Source: Bostrychus sinensis (Eukaryota; Chordata; Actinopteri; Gobiiformes; Eleotridae). From it: a DNA stretch of 64,000 nucleotides. Location: contig CM036252.1 in assembly GCA_020698575.1 (NCBI GenBank), forward strand, positions 33,043,659 to 33,107,658, read 5' to 3'. Of the stretch, positions 12,301 to 21,004 are shown piece after piece (within the stretch, counting starts at the first letter, position 1; each line of letters begins with the position of its first letter). Made by a program: the position numbers and the translations under genes. Under the pieces are notes generated by a model that was not told the origin of the DNA, ran no database searches, and saw only the letters and a list, made by a program, of their open reading frames with translations.

Positions 12301-13917
12301 GCATATTTCTGCCGAAGAGCAGGATACATACTATGATGCATTTAAGGCCACTTCCCAAAGCGGCCCCAGAAAGAGTACCAAATCGTGCTATTTGTGGCAC
12401 CCCTCGGCAAGGGGTTCAATCTCTGGGATGACTTTGGAAAAGGTGGAGCTAGGCACTGCTGCGAGCTGATACAGTGAGAATCCAACAAGCCAAAAACAAC
12501 AAGCCAAAGAACAGAAATAAAAGGGAAAATTAAATTTTTAATTAAACTTTACCCTGTGATAAATAGCTGTATTCCAAGAGAGAACGAGCTAAATGTTGTG
12601 CCAACTTTTTCAAAAAATAAAGCTAGTGTGTATAAACAACAGCTCTTTCTGGTTTAGTGAAGTAAGGCTCTTGCTAGAAACTAAAACTAAATGGAAATTT
12701 TGTGGTGACTGTGCGTTCTCTGTCACTGCTCCAAAACTCTGGAACCAGCTGCCAATAGAGATTAGACAAACCCAGTGCCTTCCTGTTTTTAAATCACTTC
12801 TCAAAATGTACCTTTTCTCGTTGGCTTTTAACACAATGTGAGATGTTGACATTTTTATCTAGTTGCTTTTATTTATGTTTACTGGCTTTTGATCAAGTGA
12901 TTTTAATGTTATGGCTGTATTCAGGTGAAAAGCGCTTTGGCTGACTCCTTAGTTCTTTTAAACTGCTTCATAACTGAAGTTGGAATGGTATGGTATATGT
13001 TTCATCTTTAAGGAATTATTAAAAGTAGTATAAAGCCTGGAGTGACCCTATGCCCCTATTTAACCTGGACAGTCCCAGTTTTAAGCTCTTTGTCCCATGT
13101 CCCAAGACATATTTGTAAAAACACTAATATGTCCCAGTTTTCAACAAACCATGTCCCAATTGTCCCTGTTTTAACCAAAAGAAAGGCACAAGACACAAAA
13201 CATTTGTCTTTGTTCCCAAAGTCAACAGCGTTGCAGCCTCCTTAAAAATCTGAAAACCCCACGCAAACCCCATCAATAAGACCTCACTATGTTTCTTCTT
13301 AGATTTCTATAAAAAACATTGCAAAAAACACAGACTGATGGCTAAAAATTACTTCAAAGTGGTATTTTTAAGTAAGTTCTATTTATAGAACCCCCCTCGG
13401 AACTGGGAAGTAAAAAAAGACTTTTGTCACTAAAATTTCTTACGTCGTCATTATTTTTATTAATAAATTACCATTAAAATTCAGAACTTAAGCCCTAGCG
13501 TCATGTACTTGAATATTTTTTGTCACGTGGTGAGTTCAAATCTACTGTGATAGGTGAACTGTCCCAGTTTTTGGATCTAAAAATCTGGTCATCCTAGTAC
13601 AGTCACACACCAGTAACAGTCTGCTCAAACATTCTCTGAGCACAATAACTACACAAATAAGAAGAAAAGAACATACCAAGTTGTGGTAAAGTTTGAATGG
13701 CAGTTTGCGCTGGTGCCTCACTCTGCAGTAGCTCACTCTCCAGTAGCTCTTGTTCTCCTGCACTCAGCCTGGCTTTCTTGGACGCTGGAGGCACTTCCTC
13801 TGAGGGGCCCTCTTCAGCCGCGGGTGGCTGCTGTAACGGGGGGTCATTCTCTGCCTCAGTGTCTGCTCCAGCCTCAGCCACAGCTCCACCTTGGCTGCCT
13901 CCATCTGCCTCACTCAT
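234..13917 (-). CDS. wrap53: wrap53 (TCAB1), partial: first five coding exons
   Basis: This gene encodes the WD40 protein that binds the CAB box of scaRNAs and telomerase RNA and brings them to Cajal bodies. Coding exons, in transcript order, are 13917-13677, 7242-6900, 6280-6185, 6057-5949 and 326-234. They have AG/GT borders and phases 1, 2, 2, 0 and 0, giving 294 codons with no stop. Recognisable stretches are [36 protein letters not shown] and [11 protein letters not shown], which match the start of the vertebrate WRAP53 propeller. The remaining WD repeats and the stop lie left of base 1. The N-terminal part is longer than in mammals because of a GPED repeat. Identity is from remembered family sequence and is very likely; exact splice sites are inferred. 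Confidence 0.93.
327..651. other. wrap53 intron sequence, nothing recognised
   Basis: This is intronic, AT-rich sequence between the left-edge exon and the first transposon. The end near 625-650 is a GTATGTAT-type simple repeat that served as the target of the Tc1 insertion. No exon or element was recognised in the rest. Confidence 0.5.
652..1719 (-). mobile_element. internally deleted Tc1-like transposon
   Basis: The element lies between TA dinucleotides (650-651 and 1720-1721) inside a GTATGTAT simple repeat that continues on both sides. The left end keeps a long terminus (CAGTGAAACCCG...). The right end keeps only about 9 bp (CAGTGAAGT read inward) and then runs straight into the middle of the transposase gene, so an internal deletion removed one inverted repeat and the transposase N-terminus. 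The transposase remnant is on the minus strand, 1001-1717. The element sits in a wrap53 intron. Confidence 0.85.
1001..1717 (-). pseudogene. Tc1 transposase fragment, catalytic Asp lost
   Basis: About 238 residues of a DD34E transposase remain: [12 protein letters not shown] holds the first catalytic Asp and [11 protein letters not shown] the Glu. The second motif, normally DNDPKHT, reads NNDPKHT, so the catalytic Asp is Asn. A one-base frameshift after KRPST ends the reading frame before the usual C-terminus. The apparent start lies within the terminal repeat and is not the native start. The gene is inactive on three counts: truncation, active-site change and frameshift. Confidence 0.9.
1907..2140 (+). 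mobile_element. tRNA-derived SINE
   Basis: The head looks like a tRNA with an intact pol III promoter: A box TAGCTCAGTTGG near 1916-1927 and B box GGTTCAAACCC at 1961-1971. The body contains the TCCTTGAGCAAGACACT segment seen in many fish SINEs and ends in AAAGCGCTATATAAATG. The subfamily is not certain. It lies in a wrap53 intron. Confidence 0.85.
2584..2985 (-). mobile_element. 3' end of a non-LTR retrotransposon (L2/Rex1-like)
   Basis: The minus strand encodes the C-terminal tail typical of fish L2/Rex1-type reverse transcriptases ([18 protein letters not shown]). Only this 3' fragment is present, as is usual for 5'-truncated LINE copies. On the other side, 3000-3060 carries a plus-strand tail (GCGCTTTGAG ... 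ATTATTATTATA) that probably belongs to a separate copy. Confidence 0.75.
4081..5374. mobile_element. non-autonomous hAT element nested in another hAT
   Basis: The termini are CAGAGGTCGTTAACAG and GTTGGTGACCCCTG. The flanks are a perfect 8-bp duplication TTCTATAG (4073-4080 and 5375-5382). The interior is GC-rich near the left end (CGGACC/GGACCC motifs) and carries a 35-bp minisatellite. An apparent reading frame across 4273-4881 exists only because the 35-bp units are stop-free, and it is not a protein gene. Confidence 0.88.
4443..4820. repeat. 35-bp minisatellite inside the nested hAT
   Basis: About 10-11 units of roughly 35 bp carry the core CTCTCGGTGTCTCTCTGTC followed by GAGGCTCACCCCTCTC. 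Two units have a variant linker CACAGCTCACCCCTCCC, which shows that variant units spread within the array. The array is C/T-rich on the plus strand. Confidence 0.9.
5949..6280 (-). CDS. wrap53: wrap53 two coding exons: entry to the WD40 propeller
   Basis: There are two exons, 6280-6185 (96 bp) and 6057-5949 (109 bp), separated by a 127-bp intron with GTATTT donor and CCCAG acceptor. The first encodes [13 protein letters not shown], with the Trp codon split across the intron. The second gives [20 protein letters not shown] followed by [16 protein letters not shown]. This is the first WD repeat region of WRAP53. The intron phase (2) rebuilds the Trp of the GCKW motif, which strongly supports the borders. 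The donor after GAGATG is GTGAGA. Confidence 0.92.
6281..6899. other. wrap53 intron with a fragment of a hAT-like MITE
   Basis: Around 6508-6560 the sequence AGGGGTGTGACAAAAC followed by CACGAGACAAGACAC resembles the terminus of the element at 21948-22209. The rest is AT-rich intron with no exon signal that I can support. Confidence 0.45.
6900..7242 (-). CDS. wrap53: wrap53 coding exon with GPED tetrapeptide repeat
   Basis: The exon runs from acceptor TTCACAG to donor GTGAGG, 343 bp, entering in phase 1 and leaving in phase 2. It begins [18 protein letters not shown] and then holds 17 tetrapeptides of the form GPE followed by D, E or V (12 of them GPED), then [13 protein letters not shown]. 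The repeat is 12 bp at DNA level, so copy changes keep the frame. Both flanking junctions join in frame to clear WRAP53 exons, so the repeat is genuinely inside the coding sequence. Mammalian WRAP53 has an acidic N-terminus, but I do not recall such an array there. Confidence 0.87.
6932..7152. repeat. 12-bp coding minisatellite in wrap53
   Basis: About 18 units of TCTGGCCCGTCC (plus strand) run without indels; variants are CCGACC and CCCCTCC near the ends. Because the unit is 12 bp, every frame stays open on both strands and yields spurious repetitive ORFs. Only the minus frame giving GPED is joined to wrap53 exons. Confidence 0.92.
7309..7746. mobile_element. hAT-type MITE (GGGCTGCAAC family)
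   Basis: The inverted ends are TAGGGCTGCAACTAAC and GTTGTTTCAGCCCTA, with internal repeats of ATAATTGATTA. The flanks ATCATTTA (7301-7308) and GTCATTTA (7747-7754) are an 8-bp duplication with one mismatch. The element lies in the first intron after the wrap53 start exon, 66 bp from the repeat-bearing exon. Confidence 0.75.
7747..8400. other. wrap53 intron, nothing recognised
   Basis: This is AT-rich intronic sequence with short GT repeats near 8250. No exon, RNA gene or bounded element was seen. Confidence 0.5.
8580..10213 (-). mobile_element. Tc1-like transposon with about 208-bp inverted repeats
   Basis: The element is flanked by TA (8578-8579 and 10214-10215). The inverted repeats are 8580-8787 and 10002-10213, starting CAGTCGAATGAAAAAG and CAGTCGTATGAAAAAG, and they differ at several positions and one small indel, so the copy is not new. 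The transposase lies on the minus strand between them. The insertion is in a wrap53 intron, within an older repeat. Confidence 0.92.
8803..9824 (-). pseudogene. Tc1 transposase, one frameshift from intact
   Basis: The likely native start is ATG at 9824 ([19 protein letters not shown]...). That frame runs into a stop after about 38 codons, while the rest of the protein continues in another frame from about 9745 to the stop at 8803. A single one-base shift near 9727-9745, close to a run of A and T, accounts for this. The 302 open residues include [21 protein letters not shown] and [11 protein letters not shown], so all three DD34E catalytic residues are present. Only the N-terminal DNA-binding part is disrupted. 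Confidence 0.88.
10560..12590. other. wrap53 intron, no gene recognised
   Basis: This stretch contains only short open frames without family resemblance. The part at 12000-12480 has slightly higher coding-like composition but I recognise nothing in it. Confidence 0.45.
12593..12990 (+). mobile_element. 3' end of a non-LTR retrotransposon (L2/Rex1-like)
   Basis: The plus strand encodes [20 protein letters not shown] and then [10 protein letters not shown], the usual C-terminus of fish L2/Rex1-type reverse transcriptases. It is followed by the short 3' tail with AAAGCGCTTTGGCTG. It is 5'-truncated and lies in a wrap53 intron. Confidence 0.75.
13035..13594 (+). mobile_element. TA-flanked MITE of the GGGTGACCAG family
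   Basis: This is a decayed single copy of the family seen at 55001-59300. It shares the start (CCCCTATTTAACCTGGACAG), the TGTCCCAGTTTT blocks and the end AAATCTGGTCATCC followed by TA. It lacks the hAT and Tc1 insertions found in the other copies, so it serves as an empty-site reference. It lies 83 bp from the wrap53 start exon. Confidence 0.75.
13677..13917 (-). CDS. wrap53: wrap53 first coding exon
   Basis: The exon holds the start codon and 80 codons plus one base, ending at CTTG before donor GTATGT. The predicted N-terminus ([11 protein letters not shown]...) is acidic and low in complexity, as expected for the disordered N-terminal region of WRAP53. It includes a short basic patch SKKARL near residue 47 that could be a nuclear localisation signal; that is my inference. 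The start was chosen because ACAATGA has A at -3 and no upstream in-frame ATG is needed. The phase 1 donor matches the next exon, rebuilding a Gly codon across the junction. Confidence 0.88.
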
Positions 13918-14424
13918 TGTCGGTGCTCCTCTGGAAGTGCTGGCAGTGTGCGCTCTCCCTGCCCAGGTGTGTGCGCGCGGGGGAGGGCTGTCAGATGTGC
14001 GTCAGGTATGTGCTGCTCGGGTAGTGCTTCCTCCTGGAGTGTGGCAGCTGGAGTCTGCCGGGGGACGAGGACATCACAGCACCCACAGCCTGGTGCAGCC
14101 AGCAGGCCAACACAGAAGACATTTGTTTTTGTTTTTAAATAAGGAAGTACAAGAGGCCGTAGAGATAGAATAGAACAATAGAGAGGACATGGCAACCACT
14201 TTGGTGGCAATTCCCGCAGCCATTTTTGACTGTGGGAAAAGGCTAATTTTAATATTAAGTTACATGAAAACAGTGAGAAACAGTGATAGTTTTGAACTCG
14301 TAATAAGTCAGTACGTTTTTCTCTGAAATACAAATAACAAATGTTAACATTATTATTATTGTTGTGGTCTCTACTTTTATCCAGAGCCACTGCATGTTTG
14401 TATTTATAAAGGTATTAGAACAGT

Positions 14425-15506
14425 GGCCTACTGTTGGAAGCCAGTTGAACAAACTCAGAGTTGTCTTCTGGGTTAATAAAACCAAGCAAATTCAAACTGG
14501 GTAACTTTGGGTTCATGTGTTGATTGAAGCTAGTTATAAACTTTCTCAGTCAACTCAGAATTAAACCCTAAACCACTGATTACTGCAGCTGCTACAGCAC
14601 GGATCAGGCAGACACAGCTGGCACAGTTCAGGGTTCAGTCTGATGGCAAAAAAAAAAAGGTGGAGCCCAAAAAAAGACAAGAAAAAAATGATAGTAGGTT
14701 TACAATGAAGATAAAACTGATTTATAAAAACTCATAACCATCTCTTTCATGAGCCTCAAAGTCAATAAATAAGAAAAAACTATTTAAATACTGAAAACAT
14801 ACACTTTGACACATTCTTTTAATATGAAAAAAAAATTGAGGCCCAGAACAAAAGCTTAGGAGAAGATGCGTCACGTGTCATTTTGCTCACAGCTGATTAG
14901 TCTACGTTGGTTTCTCAGTCTCGAACCAGAGCCTACCGGTCTGAGTCTCGGATTGAGCTACAGTAAAGCTCCGTCTACACACTCCACCTACACTCTGTGT
15001 AGGTTCACAGACATCCAGGAAAAATCACGTTGCGTCTTAGGAAGACGCTTTGCCCTTTCTTATTTCATGCTTGCAGTTTATTGTGATCAAATGCAATAAA
15101 AAGTGTTAAACTTGAAGAGTTCAGTCACTCCTTAAACTCAGTCTGTAGCGCTGGTCAAGAAAATGTTTAGGTAAATGTGTTAAAACACGGACAGAGCAGG
15201 TCAAAGCTCAAACTTGTGAATAAAACCTGATCTAGACCAGGTTAGCACTGCTGCGTATGTTTCTATAGAGATCCAACCATCCGGAAAAGTAAGCCTCCTT
15301 TGTCACACCGATAATCCTGGGTCTAGGCTTGACTCAGCTAAACCAGAACTCTCGCTTCGTAGTACAGCCAGGGCAGCTGTGTGGAGTCTGTTACCATGAT
15401 GATTAACACTGCTCTAAACCAAACCTCTTTCTGGAGCCAGAGTTTCCTCAAAGTTAACCTGAAGTTACCCTGAATTAAAACTAAACCAGCTTCTAGCAAC
15501 AGGCCT
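14425..15506. mobile_element. decayed element with inverted ends
   Basis: The left end GGCCTACTGTTGGAAGCCAG and the right end CTTCTAGCAACAGGCC are inverted copies of one another with mismatches, and the similarity continues inward (TCAGAGTT near the left end, ACCAGAACTCT and related segments near the right). No ORF or transposase was seen. The class and the target duplication are undetermined. Confidence 0.5.
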
Positions 15507-16540
15507 CAGATGACCATTGCACAAAGTATAAGAGGATATTGACAGTGAATTAAATCTTAGATTAGTGGCAAAATCTTAAAAAGTCTTTAGAAATCACTTT
15601 AGTGGGGACGGAATGTTAGCAGCTGTCATCCATGTTTTTATGTTAATATAGAGTATACTGAACATATCTGAGGTGAATGACTTGTGATTTAAGCTTTTGT
15701 ATGTTTGTTTGTTTTATTGAAAAAAACAAGATGGCCACCTTTACCAAAATCAGATCTTCTTATAGATCCGAGATTTGCTGTGTGGTGTTATGATGTTTAA
15801 GTCTACATACAGTGCAAATTCCATAAGTTTATGTATAAACAAAATATGTGAATTTGAAACTCAAAAAGGGCATCTTTTCTCACTGTAAAAATGGTGGGGG
15901 GGTCTGTAAAACATCCCAACTATGGAGCAGATACATTAAATAACACATACTGTTTGCACTAAACATAGAAAAGCCAGAATAACTAGGTAGAGCACTTCAC
16001 CCACTAACGGAGGCTGATCACTCCCCTCTACCAACATTGCATACTGCCTTTGTGTCTGTGGCACTGATGTATGAATGGGTTACAAACAAAATCTTGAAAA
16101 GTCCATGTACTAGCTCTATTTCTCAGACAACAGTGACACTCCAATCAGTGGTGTTTCAAGATGTTTCTCAAATGAAGAAAAAATCCAGAAAAAATTCTTC
16201 TTACAAAACAATGTCTTCATCAACAGATGAAGTAAACAAACTACCAGAGCACTGCGTGGTTTTCATCATTAGAAACTCAATCCACCATTGGTAACCTACA
16301 TCTGTAGCCACAGCTGGCCTGGGACAAACTGAGGAATCCGTGGCAGTCATTTTGTGCATAGTTGGTATATTTTGCAGACATCTAATAACTAGACATTAGA
16401 TCTAGCACAAATACAAAAAAAGTTATCAAATTAACAAAACAAATAAAAAGAATAAGGTGAAAGCAAGTGCAGCTCCCTCTTTGTTTACATAGCACTCGGT
16501 ATACACTTAATATAGTGCAGTTAACCATTAGAATGTCCAC
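15507..16540. other. probable wrap53 5' intron, with a decayed SINE
   Basis: Within 15965-16090 there is a degenerate relative of the SINE at 1907 (GGTAGAGCACTT, CATTGCATACTGCCTTTGTGT, GATGTATGAATGGG). The remainder is unremarkable AT-rich sequence. Confidence 0.5.
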
Positions 16541-16979
16541 TCTAGTGTTCTATTCTATCTCTATGCATGTGGGTACATTGCATTTTACTCTGAGGCTGAA
16601 GAAAACTATTTTAAAGTTATTATAACGAAAGTGGGCTGGTGCAAGTAGACACCTGTGGCTATCGTTCACTAAAACTACAACTATCCTTTGTGTCGATAGT
16701 ATAAATCAGAGGAAGCAACTGTTTTTTAATTCTTGATGGTTTTCTACGTCTGTTTGTGTTCACTCTTGTGTTCTGTTCTATCTCTATGCATGTGGGTACA
16801 TTGCATTTTACTCTGAGGCTGAAGAAAACTATTTTAAAGTTATTATAACGAAAATGGGCTGGTGCAAGTAGACACCTGTGGCTATCGTTCACTAAAACTA
16901 CAACTATCCTTTGTGTCGATAGTATAAATCAGAGGAAGCAACTGTTTTTTAATTCTTGATGGTTTTCTACGTCTGTTTC
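16541..16979. repeat. 223-bp tandem duplication
   Basis: Positions 16541-16763 and 16764-16979 are nearly identical head-to-tail copies (for example CTATGCATGTGGGTACATTG at 16562 and 16785), with only a few base changes. The low divergence implies a recent duplication. I do not recognise the unit. Confidence 0.9.
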
Positions 16980-17155
16980 TTGTATGTGTCACGACAGAAC
17001 TTGCACTGTGCTCAGGACTAACAGAGTTCTAATCCCCGTGCACCGACAGCAGACAGAAACTCCTGCACATTCGCTCGCATTAGCATTAGCCCCGTTAGCA
17101 CTGTGATGCTAAAATACCTCAGGACTGTTCCTTTGTTGGATTTGCGTCTGCTCAC

Positions 17156-17340
17156 CGTTCCTCTTCACGCTCTCCACTCCGTTGCTGGGAGCCGAGCGAG
17201 TAAACTAAGGCTACACAGAGTCAGGCGGTGATAGTTTATTTCCACTTCGTGACTCTCTAAAAGCTCGTCACGATACTACAAGTTGTAAACACTCTGCGCG
17301 CTGCCATGTGTTCCTGAGCTATCGCGAGGATTGGCGAGAG
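17156..17340 (-). promoter_or_regulatory. wrap53: probable wrap53 promoter and untranslated first exon
   Basis: This CpG-rich, non-repetitive stretch carries, on the minus strand, a CCAAT box (17334-17330) beside a TCGCGA-containing motif. About 175 bp downstream is a consensus donor (AACG|GTGAGC, intron starting at 17155). The next minus-strand gene is wrap53, so the natural reading is a non-coding first exon spliced to an acceptor just before the start codon; one candidate is CCCCGGCAG near 14055. Alternatively wrap53 starts directly upstream of 13917 and this is the promoter of an unknown transcript. No transcript evidence is available. Confidence 0.45.
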
Positions 17341-17796
17341 TTGCGCGGTCGCGGTCTCGGCCCCTGAGCAGGCAGCACTATGGAGGGCCAACACTGCCAA
17401 ATCAATCAATACATAAAGTAATAAATAAATGCTCTTATTGACAAATAATTATTAAAACAGGACAAAAATGCTGAAAAAAAAAATATATATTTTTTTTTAT
17501 GATGTTTTGGTTAACATAAATAAAGGCCTATAATTATTCCCTTGCTGTGTTTATTTCTACATTTGCTTTAATTTCTTTTTGCTTTATTTAATAATTTATT
17601 TTTTCTTTTATTTATTTCCACATTTATTGATTGCTTGACTTCTGTCACCGAAATGCAAATGAAGGGGGCGTGTCCCAATGATGTCATTGTTTGATCTGAG
17701 TGAGTGATCACTGCGTGGATTCTCTGCAGATTAACTGTTGTGTGGTTGTTTGTCTAACACATCCCCTTCAATGTATATAGGGGATGTATATATATA

Positions 17797-18943
17797 TGAC
17801 CGGGAATCGATAAAAAAAAATTAACTAATTAATCGCAAATCTGAAAAAAATGTATCGCGATTATAACTGGTAGTTATTAATCGCGATTATTCGTATTATG
17901 AATTCACGTATAAACACAAAATTGTAAATTTAGAACATTTATTTTGAATTAACCTTCACATACTTTACTGTAAACTTGTGCAATGCAAAAAAACTTGCAA
18001 AGAAAATAAATTAACAGTCTCTTTGAGACCTGTAACTGAGACAAAGTTTGCCTAAATAAGGTACAACCAACAAATACACAAAACTTACCTAAAAAAGCAT
18101 GTGTAATCTCTTTTAGAACTTTAACAAAAATAAGTTTAACTCTTCAATTAATAACAATTGTTGTGGTTCACAACAGTGTAAATACTATGAACTGTGTTAC
18201 TCCAGTGGTAATTGAACTCATCCTTGCATAGACTGCACATAACTTTTGTTTTGTCTGTATTGCTGTCTGGTGACGATTTGAAGCAGAATTGTCCATTTAG
18301 CAATGAGTCTTTTTGGTCACTCATGTTGCTTTAGCTCGTTCACTTGTTGCATTAGGCTCGTTCCAGATGAACTGCGCCTCGCCTGGATTGTGAACGAGAG
18401 TGCACGGCTGCAACAGGAGAAGGGGAAATACACCTGTAGTGAACTCAGACAGTTTGTGTCGTTGCATTACGTTTCTGATCAGCACTGGACTCAGATCCAA
18501 TCACCTGTCCGTTCACCGCTGACAGGTGAGCGTTTTCCCATCATGCACTGAGTCGTGCAGCCTCTGCAGTTGCTCCTGATGAACTGCGGCGGCTCAGGCG
18601 CTGGTCTCGTTTGGATCTCACGGTGACCGTCGCACTTGTGGCATCAGAGCAAGTCAGGAACAAGTCGGACACAAATCTAACCGGCGTGCACTGCGCACAG
18701 ACCGACACTGATCGAAACTGCACAAGTCTGGCTCATCTCGAACGCGCCTGATGGATGGAAACGGAAATGTGTCGTCTTCTACGGTCGCGCGGTGCATTTC
18801 TGCCCCACTGGAAGACCCGTGCCGTGTTGCTGCCTCTGTCAGTGTCGTCGTAATATTTTTGTTGCGATCAAATTAATCGATGCGTCAATTGAAATTAAAT
18901 CAATAAATTAACGCACTGCGTTAACGCGATAATTTCCCTAGCC
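17797..18943. mobile_element. element with GGGAAT-ATCG inverted ends and TCGCGA motifs
   Basis: The left end GGGAATCGATAAAA and the right end (reversed) GGGAAATTATCGCG are similar inverted termini, and TTAACGC/ATCGCGATTA motifs repeat just inside both. It lies within the 17378-19009 MITE and contains the 394-bp element below. No ORF of note was seen. Confidence 0.5.
18355..18748 (+). mobile_element. MITE, GGCTCGTTCGAGATGA family (short copy)
   Basis: The ends are GGCTCGTTCCAGATGAACTG and CTCATCTCGAACGCGCC, preceded by TA. It matches the copy at 52691-53246 in reverse orientation through GCAGTGCACGCC, CTTGTTC and GCTGACAGGTG segments. This copy is about 160 bp shorter, lacking the central purine-rich stretch. 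Confidence 0.75.
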
Positions 18944-19427
18944 ATATATATATGTGAAAACATTTAATAAATGTATTGATTGATTTATTTGGAAGTTTTG
19001 ATCCTCCATAGCAGCTGGGCATGTGGCGGTGGGCTGCAGTCTGTAAGCTTGTACATTTTTTTTTTTTTTAAATTTCCAAATAACATGTACAAAACATACC
19101 AGGCAAGTACATCTGACATAAAGAATAAAAATTTTCAGTACAAAAATAGTGAAGTGACTAAATATTCTTGTACAGTAAATAAAATAATATAAAAGAAAGA
19201 CGAGTCTGGCATGGGCAAAGCACAATAAGCTTGTAACACACACTTTTTTCATTTAATCAGAGCAAAGGGAAGAGGCCAGTCATTTCTAAATGCTATTTAT
19301 TTAGTATTTGTTCTTCAAACAAAAGTCAAACTATTTACACATCTTTCATTCTTTTTCAAAACTGTTTCTTTATATGCATGTTAGAATAGTTAACAGCAGA
19401 CCTACTAGGCAAAGGGGCTGAGCTGAC

Positions 19428-20400
19428 CAGGGCATAATGACCAATAAAAATGATTAATCTGCAAATGCAAAACAATGATTTAATTTTTGACAGGGTGTTC
19501 TCATAGGAAGGTTTTGACAACAAAATATTCTCTTTTACTTAGTCAAATCTTGTATGCTGCAATACACTGCAAATATTACCAACCAACTGCAAAAGGTTGT
19601 GTACCCATGTTCCCTGGCACCAATGTTCCCCAGTTTATATGGACTGGGGCTTATACGTACTGGGGAACATAGTTACTTGTGCATTTGTGAAAGTACCTAT
19701 GTTCCTCCGGTCGTTAGAAACCCTAATCTTAACCTTAATGTTCCCTGGGGAGCACAGGGCTGACCCCGATCAGGGCACAATGACCAATAAAAATTATTAA
19801 TCTGCTAACACAAGGATTTAGTTTTTGACAGGGCATTCTCATAGGCAGGTTTTGACAACACAATATTCTATTTACATATTCAAATCCTGTATACTGCAAT
19901 ACAGTGCAAATATTAATACCAACTGCACAATGGGTGCATACCCACGTTCCACAGTACCTAAGTTCCCCTGTTTCTATGACTGGGGAACAGCAGCGCTGAG
20001 TTTTTCTGGGCCCCATAATAGCAAACTAAGCTAATCTTATAATAATCTAAGATTTTGTTGGGCCCCTATCAGTCATGGGCCCTTGGAATCATCCTAACCT
20101 TTCCCCCTCTTAAAGCGCCACTACTGGGGAACATAGGTACCTTTGCATTTGTGAAAGTATCCATGTTCCCCGGTCCATAGAAACTAGGGAAAATAAGTAC
20201 TGCAGAATGTCGGTACTTGCAGATTCTGTCCTCATGTTCCCTGGTACATAAATTCCCCCGTTTCTATGACTGGGGAACATAGGTACCTGTCCATTTTTGA
20301 AAGTTGCTATGTTCTCCGGTCCATAGAAATCAAGGAAGATAAGTACTGCAGAATGTAGGTACTTGAGCATTCTGGTAAGTCCTGATGTTCCCTAACCCTA
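19428..20400. repeat. diverged tandem duplication with GGGGAACAT inverted motifs
   Basis: Blocks starting at about 19428 and 19768 repeat the same order (GGCATAATGACCAATAAAAAT, TTTTGACAGGG, TCATAGG, GGTTTTGACAACA, ACTGCAAATATTA) with an offset near 340 bp. The remaining part carries several copies, in both orientations, of ACTGGGGAACATAGGTAC and ATGTTCCCCGGTCCATAG. The sequence lies between the wrap53 promoter and the gigyf1 3' end. Its class is unknown. Confidence 0.7.
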
Positions 20401-21000
20401 ATGTTACCCAGGGAACACTGACCCCTGCACAATACCCTGCCTATCAGGCTTTAACATAATTACCCAGACTCTTACATAATCAAAGACTGAACACCAGCTT
20501 TTTGGAACCATTTCACTAATTCTGTTTTGAGACCGTTATATTTTCCAATTCACACAAATAAAGGCCAAATACAGCTGACTCCAACCTCAGCCAGTTCACT
20601 GTAGACAGTCTAAGTATTACACTCTGTACCAGATGCCATTTGGACATATTGTTCAGTCACAAAGTACATAAAAATATTGGTTGACTAACACCATTTGTTT
20701 CACATAGTTTCAGTTCTGTCAATTGCTGGCATTTACTGAGTAGATGACAAAGCTAAACTGGAACTTATCTCATGTTCTATGAAGTGTCCAAACTAAAAGC
20801 CTGAATATGACAGCATGGAACCAAGCTTGCTTCATGAGTATGCCCAAGCAGCTGGAAAGCAGGCCTGCCCAGAGAGAGCCCGTCACTTTGGTTTGCAAAT
20901 GCAGGTTATATATTTCAGACAAATATCTGAAGAGTTGATAAAACCCCGTCAGCTCAGCCCCTCTAAGCGCAGACAGAACCCACAAGTCTGCACCGTTAGT
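20400..21000. other. intergenic spacer downstream of gigyf1
   Basis: I see no coding exon or bounded element here. It follows the presumed gigyf1 cleavage site and precedes the repeats upstream of wrap53. Confidence 0.45.
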
Positions 21001-21004
21001 CACC

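Larger units (their letters stand above)
17378..19009. mobile_element. MITE with CTATGGAGG ends, carrying nested elements
   Basis: The left end CTATGGAGGGCCAACACTGC and the right end (reversed) CTATGGAGGATCAAAACTTC are inverted repeats. They are followed by the AATCAATCAATACA and TTATTTATT tracts that also mark the copies at 56330-56540 and 63777-64000. The middle is occupied by later insertions (17797-18943 and 18355-18748). The flanks share GCAGC, but the target length is unclear. Confidence 0.6.

Noticed and set aside
13683..14173. Plus-strand frames opposite the wrap53 start exon
   Set aside because: They are composition-driven shadows of a GC-rich coding exon; no family resemblance.
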